A DNA stretch of 44,162 nt from Candidatus Apopatosoma intestinale (GCA_003524145.1 DODZ01000028.1:143449-187610), one strand, 5' to 3'. Positions 31,858 to 40,502 are shown, counted from the stretch's first letter. The notes: generated from the letters alone by a model not told the origin. Numbers and translations are program-made.

Positions 31858-33648
31858 ATGAATATAACAAAAGACATAAAATACATCGGAGTAAATGACC
31901 ACGAGGTTGACCTTTTTGAGGGGCAGTACCGCGTGCCGAACGGTATGGCTTATAATTCATATGTTATAATGGATAAGAAGATAGCCATAATGGACACGGT
32001 GGATGCCGCCTTTGCACACGAATGGCTTGATAATCTCGCCGAGGCACTCGGAGAGAGAAGCCCCGATTTTCTCATAGTTCAGCATATGGAGCCAGATCAC
32101 TCGGCAAATATAGCGAATTTCCTCCGTGCCTATCCCGAGACTACCGTTGTGGCAAACGCGAAGGCTTTCGCCATGATAGACGCTTTCTTCGGCGAGGGAC
32201 TCTGCAAAAATAAGCTCACAGTGGAAAACGGCGAGTCGCTTTCACTTGGCGAGCATACGCTGACGTTTGTTTTTGCGCCGATGGTGCACTGGCCTGAGGT
32301 CATGGTGACCTATGACAGCCGCGACAAGGTGCTTTTCTCGGCAGACGGCTTCGGCAAGTTCGGCGCACTTGACGCCGAGGAGCCATGGGCAGACGAAGCG
32401 AGGAGATATTATATAGGCATAGTCGGCAAATACGGCGCACAGGTTCAGGCACTTCTCAAAAAGGCGGGGACGCTCGATATAGATATCATTTGTCCGCTTC
32501 ACGGTCCCGTGCTTTCGGATAACCTTTCATATTATATAGATCTCTACAATACATGGTCGTCCTACAGCGTTGAAACAGAGGGCGTATGTATTGCGTATAC
32601 CTCGGTTTACGGCAATACGAAAAAGGCAGCTCTTCTGCTTGCCGATGAGCTCCGCGTAGGCGGATGCCCGAATGTTGCCGTTCATGACCTTGCGCGCGCA
32701 GATATGTCGGCGGCTGTTGCCGATGCTTTCCGTTATGGCAAACTTGTGCTTGCGACAACAACATATAATGCGGAGATTTTCCCGTTCATGCGTGAATTTA
32801 TAAATCATCTTACGGAGCGCGGCTTCAAAAACCGCACTGTGGGACTTATTGAAAACGGTTCATGGGCACCGCTTGCCGCAAAGATAATGCGCGGTATGCT
32901 CGAGGGCTGCAAAAACATCACATGGCTTGACGGAGTTGTAACGGTGAAATCCGCCATGACCGAAGCGAACAGGGAAGAGATAGGAAAGATGGCAGGCGAG
33001 CTTTGCCGCGAGTATACGGCACTTTCTCCCGCGACGGCAAACAAAAACGATATGAGCGCGCTTTTCCGCATAGGCTATGGACTCTATGTCGTCACCTCAA
33101 ATGACGGCAAGCATGACAATGGGCTTATTGTAAATACCGTGACGCAGGTTTCCGATAATCCGAACAGGATTGCCGTCAACATAAATAAGGCAAATTACTC
33201 ATATCATGTGATAAAGCGCACCGGAATAATGAATGTAAACTGCCTGTCTACGGAAGCACCTTTTAAGGTTTTTGAGCAGTTCGGTTTCCGGAGCGGACGC
33301 AATGTAAATAAATTTGAGGGCTGCACACCCGCACGCGCGGACAACGGACTTGTCATATTGCCGCACTATATAAACGCGGCTTTCTCGCTAAAGGTTGAGG
33401 ACTATGTTGACCTCGGCTCACACGGAATGTTTATCTGCTCTGTGACGGAGGCACGCGTGATGAGTGATAAGCCTACCATGACATACGATTACTACCACAA
33501 AAATGTGAAGCCCAAGCCCGAAACGGCAGGAAAGAAGGGATACGTCTGCAAGGTCTGCGGATATGTCTACGAGGGCGAGGAGCTTCCCGCAGACTATATC
33601 TGCCCGCTTTGCAAGCATGGTGCAGCTGATTTCGAGCCGATAAAGTAA
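31858..33648 (+). CDS. Flavodiiron protein fused to flavin reductase and rubredoxin domains
   Basis: A 596-residue oxygen- or NO-reducing protein. Residues 1-250 are the beta-lactamase-like diiron domain with ligands H76, E78, D80, H81, H144, D163 and H215. A flavodoxin domain follows (about 250-395, TSVYGNTKKA loop). Then comes a flavin-reductase (FMN-binding split-barrel) domain (~400-550). A C-terminal rubredoxin carries CKVCGYVYEG and CPLC (about 560-596). The fusion should let one chain take electrons from NAD(P)H or a partner and reduce O2 to water, protecting the Fe-S enzymes of an anaerobe. It has its own consensus promoter and is monocistronic. Confidence 0.95.
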   Translation: MNITKDIKYIGVNDHEVDLFEGQYRVPNGMAYNSYVIMDKKIAIMDTVDAAFAHEWLDNLAEALGERSPDFLIVQHMEPDHSANIANFLRAYPETTVVANAKAFAMIDAFFGEGLCKNKLTVENGESLSLGEHTLTFVFAPMVHWPEVMVTYDSRDKVLFSADGFGKFGALDAEEPWADEARRYYIGIVGKYGAQVQALLKKAGTLDIDIICPLHGPVLSDNLSYYIDLYNTWSSYSVETEGVCIAYTSVYGNTKKAALLLADELRVGGCPNVAVHDLARADMSAAVADAFRYGKLVLATTTYNAEIFPFMREFINHLTERGFKNRTVGLIENGSWAPLAAKIMRGMLEGCKNITWLDGVVTVKSAMTEANREEIGKMAGELCREYTALSPATANKNDMSALFRIGYGLYVVTSNDGKHDNGLIVNTVTQVSDNPNRIAVNINKANYSYHVIKRTGIMNVNCLSTEAPFKVFEQFGFRSGRNVNKFEGCTPARADNGLVILPHYINAAFSLKVEDYVDLGSHGMFICSVTEARVMSDKPTMTYDYYHKNVKPKPETAGKKGYVCKVCGYVYEGEELPADYICPLCKHGAADFEPIK

Positions 33649-33665
33649 TATAAATAGTGAAAAGC

Positions 33666-33990
33666 AAATCCCTCGGCATCGCCGAGGGATTTCGGTCTGT
33701 CGAAAAATTCTAAATTCAAAAAGTAGTTTTGCTAATGTGCAGAAATAGCAAAAAAGAAAGCCTTCCCCAGTGGGGGAAGGTGGCAGCCGTAGGCTGACGG
33801 ATGAGGTGTCTATAAACATTTTATAACAATATTTGCGTCAAAATTTCAATTTTACTCCTCATCCACCGCTATCGCGGTCCCCCTTCTCCCGCAGGAGAAG
33901 GCTATACAAAAAATGCTTTTATCTGTTTTTGCGGTAAAAAAATACTTTTTCGACACTCTGAAATCCCTCGGCATCGCCGAGGGATTTCGG
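33666..33990. repeat. Pair of identical 30-bp hairpin repeats enclosing a MITE-like element
   Basis: AAATCCCTCGGCATCGCCGA plus ten more bases occurs identically at 33666-33695 and 33961-33990; each copy is a hairpin. The first follows the flavodiiron gene and can terminate it. Next to each copy lies a TGTCGAAAAA motif in opposite orientation, so the two also form the ends of a larger inverted repeat. The whole 33649-34094 gap is non-coding and consists of this structure, the nested element at 33759-33903 and the terminator at 34058. Confidence 0.75.
33759..33903. mobile_element. MITE-like palindromic element without coding capacity
   Basis: A 145-bp element running from AGCCTTCCCC to GAGAAGGCT. 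Its ends are inverted, imperfect copies of each other that each fold into hairpins, and GATGAGG / CCTCATC motifs lie further in as a second pair. The centre is AT-rich. It encodes no protein. The right end recurs as the palindrome at 14779-14802. Similar GGCAGCC...GGCTGACGGATGAGG elements are common between genes in gut Clostridia. No clear target-site duplication was seen. Confidence 0.7.
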
Positions 33991-34057
33991 GTGATTTTCG
34001 CGAGAAAAGCACAAAAGCTTACTTACTGCTCATCTCATCTGTGAAAAAAACCGCAAA

Positions 34058-34092
34058 CGCAAAAAAGCTCGGTGAAACCGAGCTTTTTTGCG
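34058..34092. terminator. Terminator downstream of the glycosyltransferase gene
   Basis: Perfect 16-bp arms (34058-34073 and 34077-34092) with a GAA loop and A/T runs at both sides. It ends the minus-strand gene at 34095 and could also stop plus-strand transcripts. Confidence 0.88.
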
Positions 34093-34094
34093 TT

Positions 34095-34814
34095 TTATAC
34101 AAGCGTCTTATTTTTAACGTTTTTCTTCATGCGACGCACATCGGCGAGCATTTTCGGCGTGTCGCGCAGGACATTAACCTTTGATTCGCGGTGGTTTATA
34201 ACCTTGACACCCATCTCGCCTATCTTATAGCCGAGGCGCTGAGCTATCATGGTAGCTTCGAGGTCAAAGGCGAAACGGTTTACCTCGCAGTTGCGGAAAA
34301 TTCTCCTTGCTGCCTCTCCGCGATAGCCTTTGAAACCGCACTGCGAATCGGAATATTTGAATCCGGCGGCAATAGAAAGCACCTTGAGATATGTCTTTGA
34401 TGCGAGCTTGCGGATAAAAGTATAGCCATCATATCCATCGGCGGAAATGTTTCGCGAGCCGAGTATCACGTCAAAGTCGCTCTCTTCAAACTGCTTTACC
34501 ATCTTTTCTATCACGTCCGTGCCGTAGGCGTTGTCACAGTCGGTAAAAATCACTATATCACCTGTGGAAGCGAGCATACCTGTGCGCACGGCACAACCCT
34601 TGCCCATATTCGGAGTATATGAGATAAGGCGCACGCGGCTGTCATCAGCACTTTTTGCTTCGACAGCTTTTCCGCATCCGTCGACAGAGCCGTCATCTAC
34701 AAAAATCAGCTCCCAATCGCCGAAATGCTCCTTCATATATCCGTAGAATGTATCTATAGCTCCGTTTATTATGGAGCTTTCGTTATACATCGGTATAATA
34801 AGCGTTACTTTCAT
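34095..34814 (-). CDS. Family 2 glycosyltransferase, dolichyl/polyprenyl-phosphate type
   Basis: A 239-residue GT-A enzyme of the DPM1/DPG synthase group, which loads a sugar onto a polyprenyl phosphate. It has IIPMYNE, a FVDDGSVDG loop, the metal-binding TDCDN near 91-95 and the DSQCGFKGYR segment typical of the group. No membrane helix follows the catalytic domain. It is monocistronic with its own promoter. The sugar is unknown. Confidence 0.92.
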   Translation of the reverse strand: MKVTLIIPMYNESSIINGAIDTFYGYMKEHFGDWELIFVDDGSVDGCGKAVEAKSADDSRVRLISYTPNMGKGCAVRTGMLASTGDIVIFTDCDNAYGTDVIEKMVKQFEESDFDVILGSRNISADGYDGYTFIRKLASKTYLKVLSIAAGFKYSDSQCGFKGYRGEAARRIFRNCEVNRFAFDLEATMIAQRLGYKIGEMGVKVINHRESKVNVLRDTPKMLADVRRMKKNVKNKTLV

Positions 34815-34866
34815 TTTTGTCCTCCGCGCAGGTGCCGGATTATACTTTGCTCCTGCATTTAAATTG

Positions 34867-34895
34867 ATTATACAATATAATTATTAACTTTTCAA
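34867..34895 (-). promoter_or_regulatory. Promoter of the 34095-34814 glycosyltransferase
   Basis: On the minus strand TTGAAA (34890-34895), a 17-bp spacer and TATAAT (34867-34872), about 50 bp before the ATG. Confidence 0.65.
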
Positions 34896-34919
34896 GTACA
34901 ACTTATAAATTTATCATGA

Positions 34920-34933
34920 TAAACTTTTGTATA
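34920..34933. repeat. Dispersed palindrome (variant TAAAC-N4-GTATA)
   Basis: TAAAC-TTTT-GTATA followed by AAAT; one arm has a mismatch compared with the other five copies. Confidence 0.4.
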
Positions 34934-34972
34934 AAATGAAAAAGCCGCACCACAGCAGGCTTTTAAGAAAAC

Positions 34973-34992
34973 AGGGCGACCGAGGTCGCCCT
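34973..34992. terminator. Terminator of the pcp-lipoprotein operon
   Basis: Perfect 9-bp arms (AGGGCGACC, 34973-34981, with 34984-34992) closely follow the lipoprotein stop at 35004. The minus-strand tail has GTTTTC. Confidence 0.65.
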
Positions 34993-35003
34993 TATTGCTT
35001 TTG

Positions 35004-35786
35004 TTAATGCACGCTTTTATGAACGGCAAATTCCTGATCGCGCATAGCGGCATCCATTTTGATAGTGCATACCTTATCTATGCTGAAAATACCCTTTTTT
35101 ACGCTTGCATTTGTTTCTATTATGGGAACCATTTTTTCTATGGTTTCACCATAGCTGTATTTCTTTATTGATTCCGAATCGGTTTCCACAACGAATGTCA
35201 AATCCTTATATTCAAATGAGAAGGAAGCGGATTTCAGCTCAACGCCGGAATCAAGCAGGTCGGCATTGAAATTATATATGCCGCCGACAAACTGATAGGG
35301 AATGAGATCGTCTGACATTTCCACGCGATAGATGTTTTCCGCGTCGGAGAGATCATAGTGTTCTGTGATTGGAACGGTGCGGAACTTATAGTCGGTAGCA
35401 TCGTCCTCAAATACATTCAGCCATGTTATTTTCTCTATGGAGTCGGAATAATCGCGTGAAAGGAGAAATTCGCGTATGCTCTTTTCCATGGCGGCATTTG
35501 CGCGGTCTACGGAATAGCTGTCTGTAATCAGCACGGAAGAGTAGACGAATATTTTGAAATCGAGTCCGTCATTCCTGCATCTGGCATTGACCTCATATCT
35601 GCCGCTTGTTTCTTTGTTCTGCGTGTAGCTTACATACTCAAAATCGTAATTATTTCCGTATTTTTCGTGAAGGTAATTGAGTACCTTTTTCTGCACGCTT
35701 TTTGAAGGGGTACAGCCTGCTGCCAATATTATAACGCATGAGGCAAGCAGTAAACAAAGCATTTTCTTGAGTAATGTTTTTTTCAT
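35004..35786 (-). CDS. Putative lipoprotein of unknown function
   Basis: A 260-residue protein. It begins with a basic tip and a hydrophobic signal helix, and a lipobox LAAG-C25 follows, so it should be lipid-anchored outside the membrane. The rest is hydrophilic, with no recognised domain. The ATG at 35786 is chosen because it gives a proper signal peptide; the longer open frame upstream overlaps pcp. It follows pcp by 5 bp in the same operon, but no functional link is evident. Confidence 0.83.
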   Translation of the reverse strand: MKKTLLKKMLCLLLASCVIILAAGCTPSKSVQKKVLNYLHEKYGNNYDFEYVSYTQNKETSGRYEVNARCRNDGLDFKIFVYSSVLITDSYSVDRANAAMEKSIREFLLSRDYSDSIEKITWLNVFEDDATDYKFRTVPITEHYDLSDAENIYRVEMSDDLIPYQFVGGIYNFNADLLDSGVELKSASFSFEYKDLTFVVETDSESIKKYSYGETIEKMVPIIETNASVKKGIFSIDKVCTIKMDAAMRDQEFAVHKSVH

Positions 35787-35791
35787 ATGTC

Positions 35792-36439
35792 TCAGCCTTT
35801 CTTTGTGAGATTTGAATCGGTGCTCGGAAAAACACAGGCGATAACCGTACTGCGCAAAGCTTTCACCATGTCGGAAAGCGGCAGGCAAAAGACATCCTGC
35901 CCGATATTTCCGCCCGATTCATAAGGAAGATGGATAAATCCAACCTGCATATTTCTTTTTTCTGTCATGTTCTTTGAAAGAGTATGGTATAGTACATCAT
36001 TGCAGAGATAAGTTCCCGCGGAAAACGAATAAGAAACAGGAAGCCCGAGCGCGGAGACGGCATTTTTTATCGCGGCAAAATCAAAAGTTGAAAAATATGC
36101 CGCATCACCGCCTGAAATGCACGGAAATTCCGCAGGAATGTCGGAATGTGAAGGGAAAAGCCCTTCATTGTCGCGGATAGCGCCGCGAAGATTTATGCCT
36201 ATGCGCTCAATACGTATGCACCTTGAGCCGCCCGCAAGTCCTGACAAAATAACAATGTCGGGTGAAAAGAGGTCGATTTCTCTTTCGAGGATATCTGTCG
36301 CCTTATCCCAGACAACGGGTAGGAAGAGCTTTTTTATTTCGGTGTTTTCGATATCCGGCAGAGCCGACACCGCGTCATAGGACGGATTTCTCTCTGCGCC
36401 GCCGAAGGGCTCAAAGCCTGTTATCAGCACCTTTTTCAT
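35792..36439 (-). CDS. pcp: Pyroglutamyl-peptidase I
   Basis: A 215-residue cysteine peptidase that removes N-terminal pyroglutamate from peptides. The triad is visible: E78 in IERIGIN, C146 in AGTYLCNDVLY and H170 in GFIHLPY. The GFEPFGG signature is at 8-14. The ATG at 36439 is preferred to an upstream in-frame GTG because GTGAGGTG lies before it and the protein then starts with the family sequence. It is the first gene of a two-gene operon with a lipoprotein. Confidence 0.96.
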   Translation of the reverse strand: MKKVLITGFEPFGGAERNPSYDAVSALPDIENTEIKKLFLPVVWDKATDILEREIDLFSPDIVILSGLAGGSRCIRIERIGINLRGAIRDNEGLFPSHSDIPAEFPCISGGDAAYFSTFDFAAIKNAVSALGLPVSYSFSAGTYLCNDVLYHTLSKNMTEKRNMQVGFIHLPYESGGNIGQDVFCLPLSDMVKALRSTVIACVFPSTDSNLTKKG

Positions 36440-36475
36440 CGCGGGAAAACACCTCACACTTTTCACTTAATTACT

Positions 36476-36504
36476 ATTTTATATGTTTTTTTCCGAAAAG
36501 TCAA
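36476..36504 (-). promoter_or_regulatory. Promoter of the pcp-lipoprotein operon
   Basis: TTGACT (36499-36504), a 17-bp spacer and TAAAAT (36476-36481) on the minus strand. The rest of the 36505-36812 gap holds no convincing gene: a 60-codon plus-strand frame at 36551 has no ribosome site or family resemblance. A TTGACT at 36730 may be part of the mazF promoter, but no good -10 is at the right distance. Confidence 0.65.
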
Positions 36505-36812
36505 GGGTTTTTTGTAAAGTGAAGCATTTCTGTCCTGAGAATGAATTGAAATGAAATATAAGCGAGGAAAAATCTATTATCCCTGCCATTATTATATTAC
36601 GCACCGTGGCGAAATATGTAGACCGAAGGGGTGCGGCTCTGGCAAAAACCGAAATATGCAATATAATATATCAGGAAATGATATGCCGCATATTTTTGTC
36701 ATATTTTGGCATACGGTTTATTTATTTCCTTGACTAACAAAGCGGTAAAATCGGTAAAAATATAGTAGAAAGTTTTTTCTTTCAAAACTGTAAAAAGAGA
36801 GTGTGAAAAAAA

Positions 36813-37223
36813 TTGACCGTAAAACGAGGAGATATTTTCTATGCCGACCTCAGTCCTGTTGTCGGGAGCGAGCAGGGCGGGCTGCGACCTGTTCTCATAG
36901 TGCAGAATGATGTGGGAAACAAATACAGCCCGACAGTCATCGCAGCCGCGATAACAAGCAGGCTTGACAAGGTGAAGCTCCCTACTCATATAGATGTCTA
37001 TGCGCGAAATTTCGGACTTGCAAAGGATTCAGTGATACTGCTTGAGCAGATAAGAACGATAGACAAAAAGCGTCTGCGTGAAAAAATGGGGCATCTCGAC
37101 GAACTACTTATGCAGAGGGTGAATGACGCGATAACAGTCAGCTTCGGTCTTGCCGACGCAAAAAGCGATGAAGAAATACCCGCCTCGGCGGATACCGATA
37201 TGACGGGAACGGTTATAGCATAA
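36813..37223 (+). CDS. mazF: MazF/PemK-family endoribonuclease, solitary
   Basis: A 136-residue toxin-family RNase that cuts single-stranded mRNA at short motifs. It opens with VKRGDIFYADLSPVVGSEQGG and carries the RPVLIVQN and AAAITSR segments with the catalytic Arg and Thr of the NdoA/MazF group. It starts at TTG 36813. The C-terminal ~20 acidic residues (SDEEIPASADTD...) go beyond the usual ~116-residue length. No antitoxin gene lies next to it; in Firmicutes the antitoxin is usually just upstream after alr. It may be a lone housekeeping RNase or have an unlinked antitoxin. Confidence 0.92.
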   Translation: MTVKRGDIFYADLSPVVGSEQGGLRPVLIVQNDVGNKYSPTVIAAAITSRLDKVKLPTHIDVYARNFGLAKDSVILLEQIRTIDKKRLREKMGHLDELLMQRVNDAITVSFGLADAKSDEEIPASADTDMTGTVIA

Positions 37224-37228
37224 AAGGA

Positions 37229-37259
37229 AAGAGCAGAGGCGTTTTTCGCTTCTGCTCTT
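37229..37259 (+). terminator. Terminator of mazF
   Basis: AAGAGCAGA (37229-37237) pairs with 37251-37259, extended by a G-U and three G-C pairs. It lies directly after the mazF stop codon. Confidence 0.7.
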
Positions 37260-37377
37260 GTGATTTTGCTTTTGCGTGCGAAACCGTCTTCCGCAAAAAA
37301 CGCAAAAGCGACGAACGGCGCGGGGCAAAACGCCACCGCACCGTCGTCAGGAAGGAGAAATATGAAGACTTTTATCT

Positions 37378-38994
37378 TCAGTCCGCCATGATTACATAAT
37401 CATAGAGCGGCTGACCGCCGACAAGAACCGTTACTTCGGCATCGGGAACGACACCGAGAATGGTATCTGCGGCTTTGGAAGCGTTAACGTCATTTACATC
37501 GCTTCCGGTGAAAACGGTGAAGTTTTCAGACTTACTCACCGCAGTAAGCTGTTTGAGGCAGTCGAGACTGTTTTCGGCAACACATTTTATCTTGCCGTTT
37601 ATCAGTCCCATGTAGTTATCTTTTGCTATGTTCAGCCCGTCGATATCGCAATCGCGCACCGCACGGGTTACAGTAAGGGACTTTACAGCCGAAGCGGCTT
37701 CCGTCATGGCGGAGAAATTCTCATCCGCTTCCGCTTCGGGATCGAAGCTCATCATGGCGGAGATGCCGGCAGGAACGGAATTTGAAGGAATTACGCGGAC
37801 ATTTTTGCCGAGCTCTTCCGCCGCCTGTGCCGCAACGAGATATACATTTTTATTATTCGGGAGAATGAATATATTCTCCGCGCCGAGGCTGTTTGCACAG
37901 TCGATAATCTGCTTTGTGCTCGGGTTCATGGATTGACCTCCGAGAACAAAGCCGTCTACGCCGAGATCTGCGAAAACATCGCGTATGCCGTCGCCGTTGC
38001 AAACGGAAACGAAGCCGTATTTCTTTGTTTTTGCAGGCTCTTCGGGAATAGCGGCGAGTGAAGAATGCTGCTCGAGCATATTCTCGATTTTCACAGTGAG
38101 CAGAGTGCCGAAGCGGAGTGCCGAAGAGAGAACCGTGCCGGGTTCGTTTGTATGAATATGAAGCTTTATCACATTTTCGTCATCTACGAAAACCATGCTG
38201 TTTCCGAGAGGGAGAAGCGTTTTGTAAAGCTCACGCGCCGTATCTTCGCCGATATATTCGGCGCTCTTTTTCACTATGCACTCCGTACAGTAGAGAAATT
38301 CTATGTTTTCACCGGAAAATTCGGCGAAATTTGCCTTTGCCGCAGTATCATGGCTTTCGCCGTTCTCCGAGCAGACCACGGGATGGTGACGGAGTGCCGC
38401 AAGCATGCCCTGAAGCATCACGACAAAGCCCTTGCCGCCCGCATCAACAACATTTGCCTGTTTGAGTATCGGGAGAAGCTCGGGTGTTTTATTCAGAATG
38501 TCGATGCCCTCTTTTATTACATAATCGAAAAGCTCCTCGATATCGCCGAAGCTGTCGCTCTGCGCCTTTTCCATAGCTTTCTCGGCGCAGACACGCATGA
38601 CGGTAAGTATAGTGCCCTCCGTGGGCGTCATGACAGCCTTGTATGCTTCTGTCACGCCTGCCTTAAGCGCCTCTGCCATCTGAACGGAATCGGCTTCCTC
38701 AAGTCCCGCGAATGCCTTTGACATACCGCGGAAGAACATGGCGAGTATAACGCCGGAGTTGCCTCTTGCGGACATGAGTGTCATACCGGCAACATTCTTT
38801 GCACATTCGGAAAGATTGTCGCTGGTGCTTGCGAGTGAGGTGCGTACACGGCTCATTGTCATGCTCATGTTGACGCCCGTGTCTCCGTCGGGAACGGGAT
38901 ATACATTCAGATTATTGATTTCCTCTTTGTTGTTTTCCAGCGCGCTTGCGGCGGAAACAACCATATCGCGGAAGGATATTCCGGTAATTGTCAT
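37378..38994 (-). CDS. fakA: Fatty acid kinase, ATP-binding subunit (DAK2/YloV family)
   Basis: A 538-residue FakA, which phosphorylates fatty acids held by a FakB (DegV) partner so they can enter phospholipids. The N-terminal Dak2-like domain has NVYPVPDGDTGVNM (metal- and ATP-binding) near 29-42 and SARGNSGVIL near 74. A DUF1949-like/YloV C-terminal half follows. It starts 18 bp after a degV gene, so both subunits of the kinase are encoded in one operon. Confidence 0.95.
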   Translation of the reverse strand: MTITGISFRDMVVSAASALENNKEEINNLNVYPVPDGDTGVNMSMTMSRVRTSLASTSDNLSECAKNVAGMTLMSARGNSGVILAMFFRGMSKAFAGLEEADSVQMAEALKAGVTEAYKAVMTPTEGTILTVMRVCAEKAMEKAQSDSFGDIEELFDYVIKEGIDILNKTPELLPILKQANVVDAGGKGFVVMLQGMLAALRHHPVVCSENGESHDTAAKANFAEFSGENIEFLYCTECIVKKSAEYIGEDTARELYKTLLPLGNSMVFVDDENVIKLHIHTNEPGTVLSSALRFGTLLTVKIENMLEQHSSLAAIPEEPAKTKKYGFVSVCNGDGIRDVFADLGVDGFVLGGQSMNPSTKQIIDCANSLGAENIFILPNNKNVYLVAAQAAEELGKNVRVIPSNSVPAGISAMMSFDPEAEADENFSAMTEAASAVKSLTVTRAVRDCDIDGLNIAKDNYMGLINGKIKCVAENSLDCLKQLTAVSKSENFTVFTGSDVNDVNASKAADTILGVVPDAEVTVLVGGQPLYDYVIMAD

Positions 38995-39012
38995 AATATA
39001 ATTCCTTTCGGT

Positions 39013-39873
39013 TTATCTTGTTTCGCATATGCTGTAAACAGCAAGTGTACCTCTGCCGCAGTGCGCACCGACAACAGGACCTATCTCCCCGATTACGGCA
39101 TCCTTTGCGCCGGCTTCGAGTATCATTTCTTTCAGCTTTTCGGCGTCCTCTATGCTGTCGGAATGGTTTATGAATATTGTCTGGTTTTCAAAATCGCGTG
39201 CATTTTCGACTGTCTTATCGACGAGCATCTTCATGGAGGCTTTTCTGCCGCGCGCATTGAACATGGGGACGAGTTTGCCGTCATCGCTCATATGGAGCAC
39301 GGGCTTGATGCCGAGCATTGTTCCGACTACAGCCTTTGCCGCGGAAACTCTGCCGCCGCGACGCAGATGATTGAGGTCGTCAACAGTGAACCAGTGCGCG
39401 ATATGTCTCTTTGTTTCTTCGGCAAACTGTGCTACTTCCTCTATCGTTTTGCCCTCGCGTGCCTGCGCTACGCAGAGATTTACAAGCAGAGCAAGACCAA
39501 AGGATTCGCAAAGCGTATCTATGACGATAATCTTGCTATCGGGATATTTCTCGGAGAGATCCTGTGCCGCGATAGCGCTTATATTATAAGTGGAAGAAAG
39601 ATTTGAAGAAAAGCTGAGGAAGAGAACATTGTTTCCCGCAAGGATTTCGTTTTCCATAACCTCGGTGGCAACTGCGGGGTTTACAGCGGCGGTTTTTGCG
39701 CGCTTGCCCTCCTTCATGCAGTCATAGAAATATCTTATGTCAAGCTCTTCATTGCTTATCGGCTTTTCGCCGTCTATCTGAACGGTGAGCGGAACTATCT
39801 TTATTCCGAGCTCATTTTTCATTTCCGCCGTAAGGTCGGCAGAGGAATCGGTCAATATTGTAAAGGGCTTCAT
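39013..39873 (-). CDS. degV: DegV family fatty-acid-binding protein (FakB)
   Basis: A 286-residue DegV protein that binds a fatty acid in a deep pocket and presents it to FakA. Family features are ILTDSSADL at the start, FLSFSSNLSSTY near 87-98 and the GRVSAAKAVVGTMLGIKPVL segment near 175-195. The ATG at 39873 is chosen because GGAGG precedes it; the frame is open further upstream without a ribosome site. It is co-transcribed with fakA. Confidence 0.94.
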   Translation of the reverse strand: MKPFTILTDSSADLTAEMKNELGIKIVPLTVQIDGEKPISNEELDIRYFYDCMKEGKRAKTAAVNPAVATEVMENEILAGNNVLFLSFSSNLSSTYNISAIAAQDLSEKYPDSKIIVIDTLCESFGLALLVNLCVAQAREGKTIEEVAQFAEETKRHIAHWFTVDDLNHLRRGGRVSAAKAVVGTMLGIKPVLHMSDDGKLVPMFNARGRKASMKMLVDKTVENARDFENQTIFINHSDSIEDAEKLKEMILEAGAKDAVIGEIGPVVGAHCGRGTLAVYSICETR

Positions 39874-39982
39874 AAAATCAAACCTCCGTTTTTCGTATTT
39901 ACAAAAGGTTAGTACCGCAGGGACGGAAAAAGTTACAGCAATTTGCAAAAAATATCAAAAAAATTTTTTGCCGTTTTTTCTA

Positions 39983-40011
39983 TTGAATATCATGCGAAAA
40001 TATGGTAGAAT
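39983..40011 (+). promoter_or_regulatory. Promoter of the 40039-40488 membrane protein gene
   Basis: TTGAAT (39983-39988), a 17-bp spacer and TAGAAT (40006-40011), about 28 bp before the ATG. Confidence 0.6.
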
Positions 40012-40038
40012 AAACACATAAAAAAGAAGCGAGGTAAA

Positions 40039-40488
40039 ATGATGAAAAAATTCACGGGTTTTATGAAATATATAATCTCCGGCACGGGAGTTACGTTTAT
40101 GATAACGACGCTGCTGCTCTGGGGCGCGGCGGCTTTTCTCAGAAACAAGGACGGGATGAATGCTGTCAGCTTCCGGAGCGATACCTTCGCCGCCATATTT
40201 GTTTTTGCTTTGCTCACGGCACTTATTTCTCTCGTGTTCAAGGCAAAGTTTATTTCTCCGGCGATACTGCGCCTTTGCCTGCATTTTGTGCTCAGCATGG
40301 GAAGCTTCATCCTTTTTGTATATATGACGGGAGTTACGAGCCGCGGAAGCGGTATGCTCGCGCTGACGGCGACGGTCGGCTTTGTTTATATCATCGTTGC
40401 GGCTGCAGTCTGCGCCGTGCGTGCGCTCGGGCACAAAAAGGCAAAGGAAAAGCAGAAATACGAATCGCTCTACAGCGACGAAAAATAA
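40039..40488 (+). CDS. Four-helix membrane protein, DUF3021-like
   Basis: A 149-residue membrane protein with four hydrophobic helices (about 14-33, 48-67, 75-98 and 106-128) and a charged C-terminal tail. Size and layout resemble DUF3021 proteins, which in other Firmicutes lie beside LytTR regulators; no such regulator is present here. A second ATG directly follows the first, so the start may be one codon later. Function unknown. Confidence 0.78.
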   Translation: MMKKFTGFMKYIISGTGVTFMITTLLLWGAAAFLRNKDGMNAVSFRSDTFAAIFVFALLTALISLVFKAKFISPAILRLCLHFVLSMGSFILFVYMTGVTSRGSGMLALTATVGFVYIIVAAAVCAVRALGHKKAKEKQKYESLYSDEK

Positions 40489-40502
40489 AATTTTGCAAAC
40501 AG

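Noticed and set aside
33666..33990. CRISPR array
   Set aside because: Only two copies of the 30-bp repeat, about 265 bp apart, with another repeat element between them instead of spacers.
36551..36733. 60-codon frame as an antitoxin for MazF
   Set aside because: No ribosome site, no ribbon-helix-helix or other antitoxin pattern, and odd composition.
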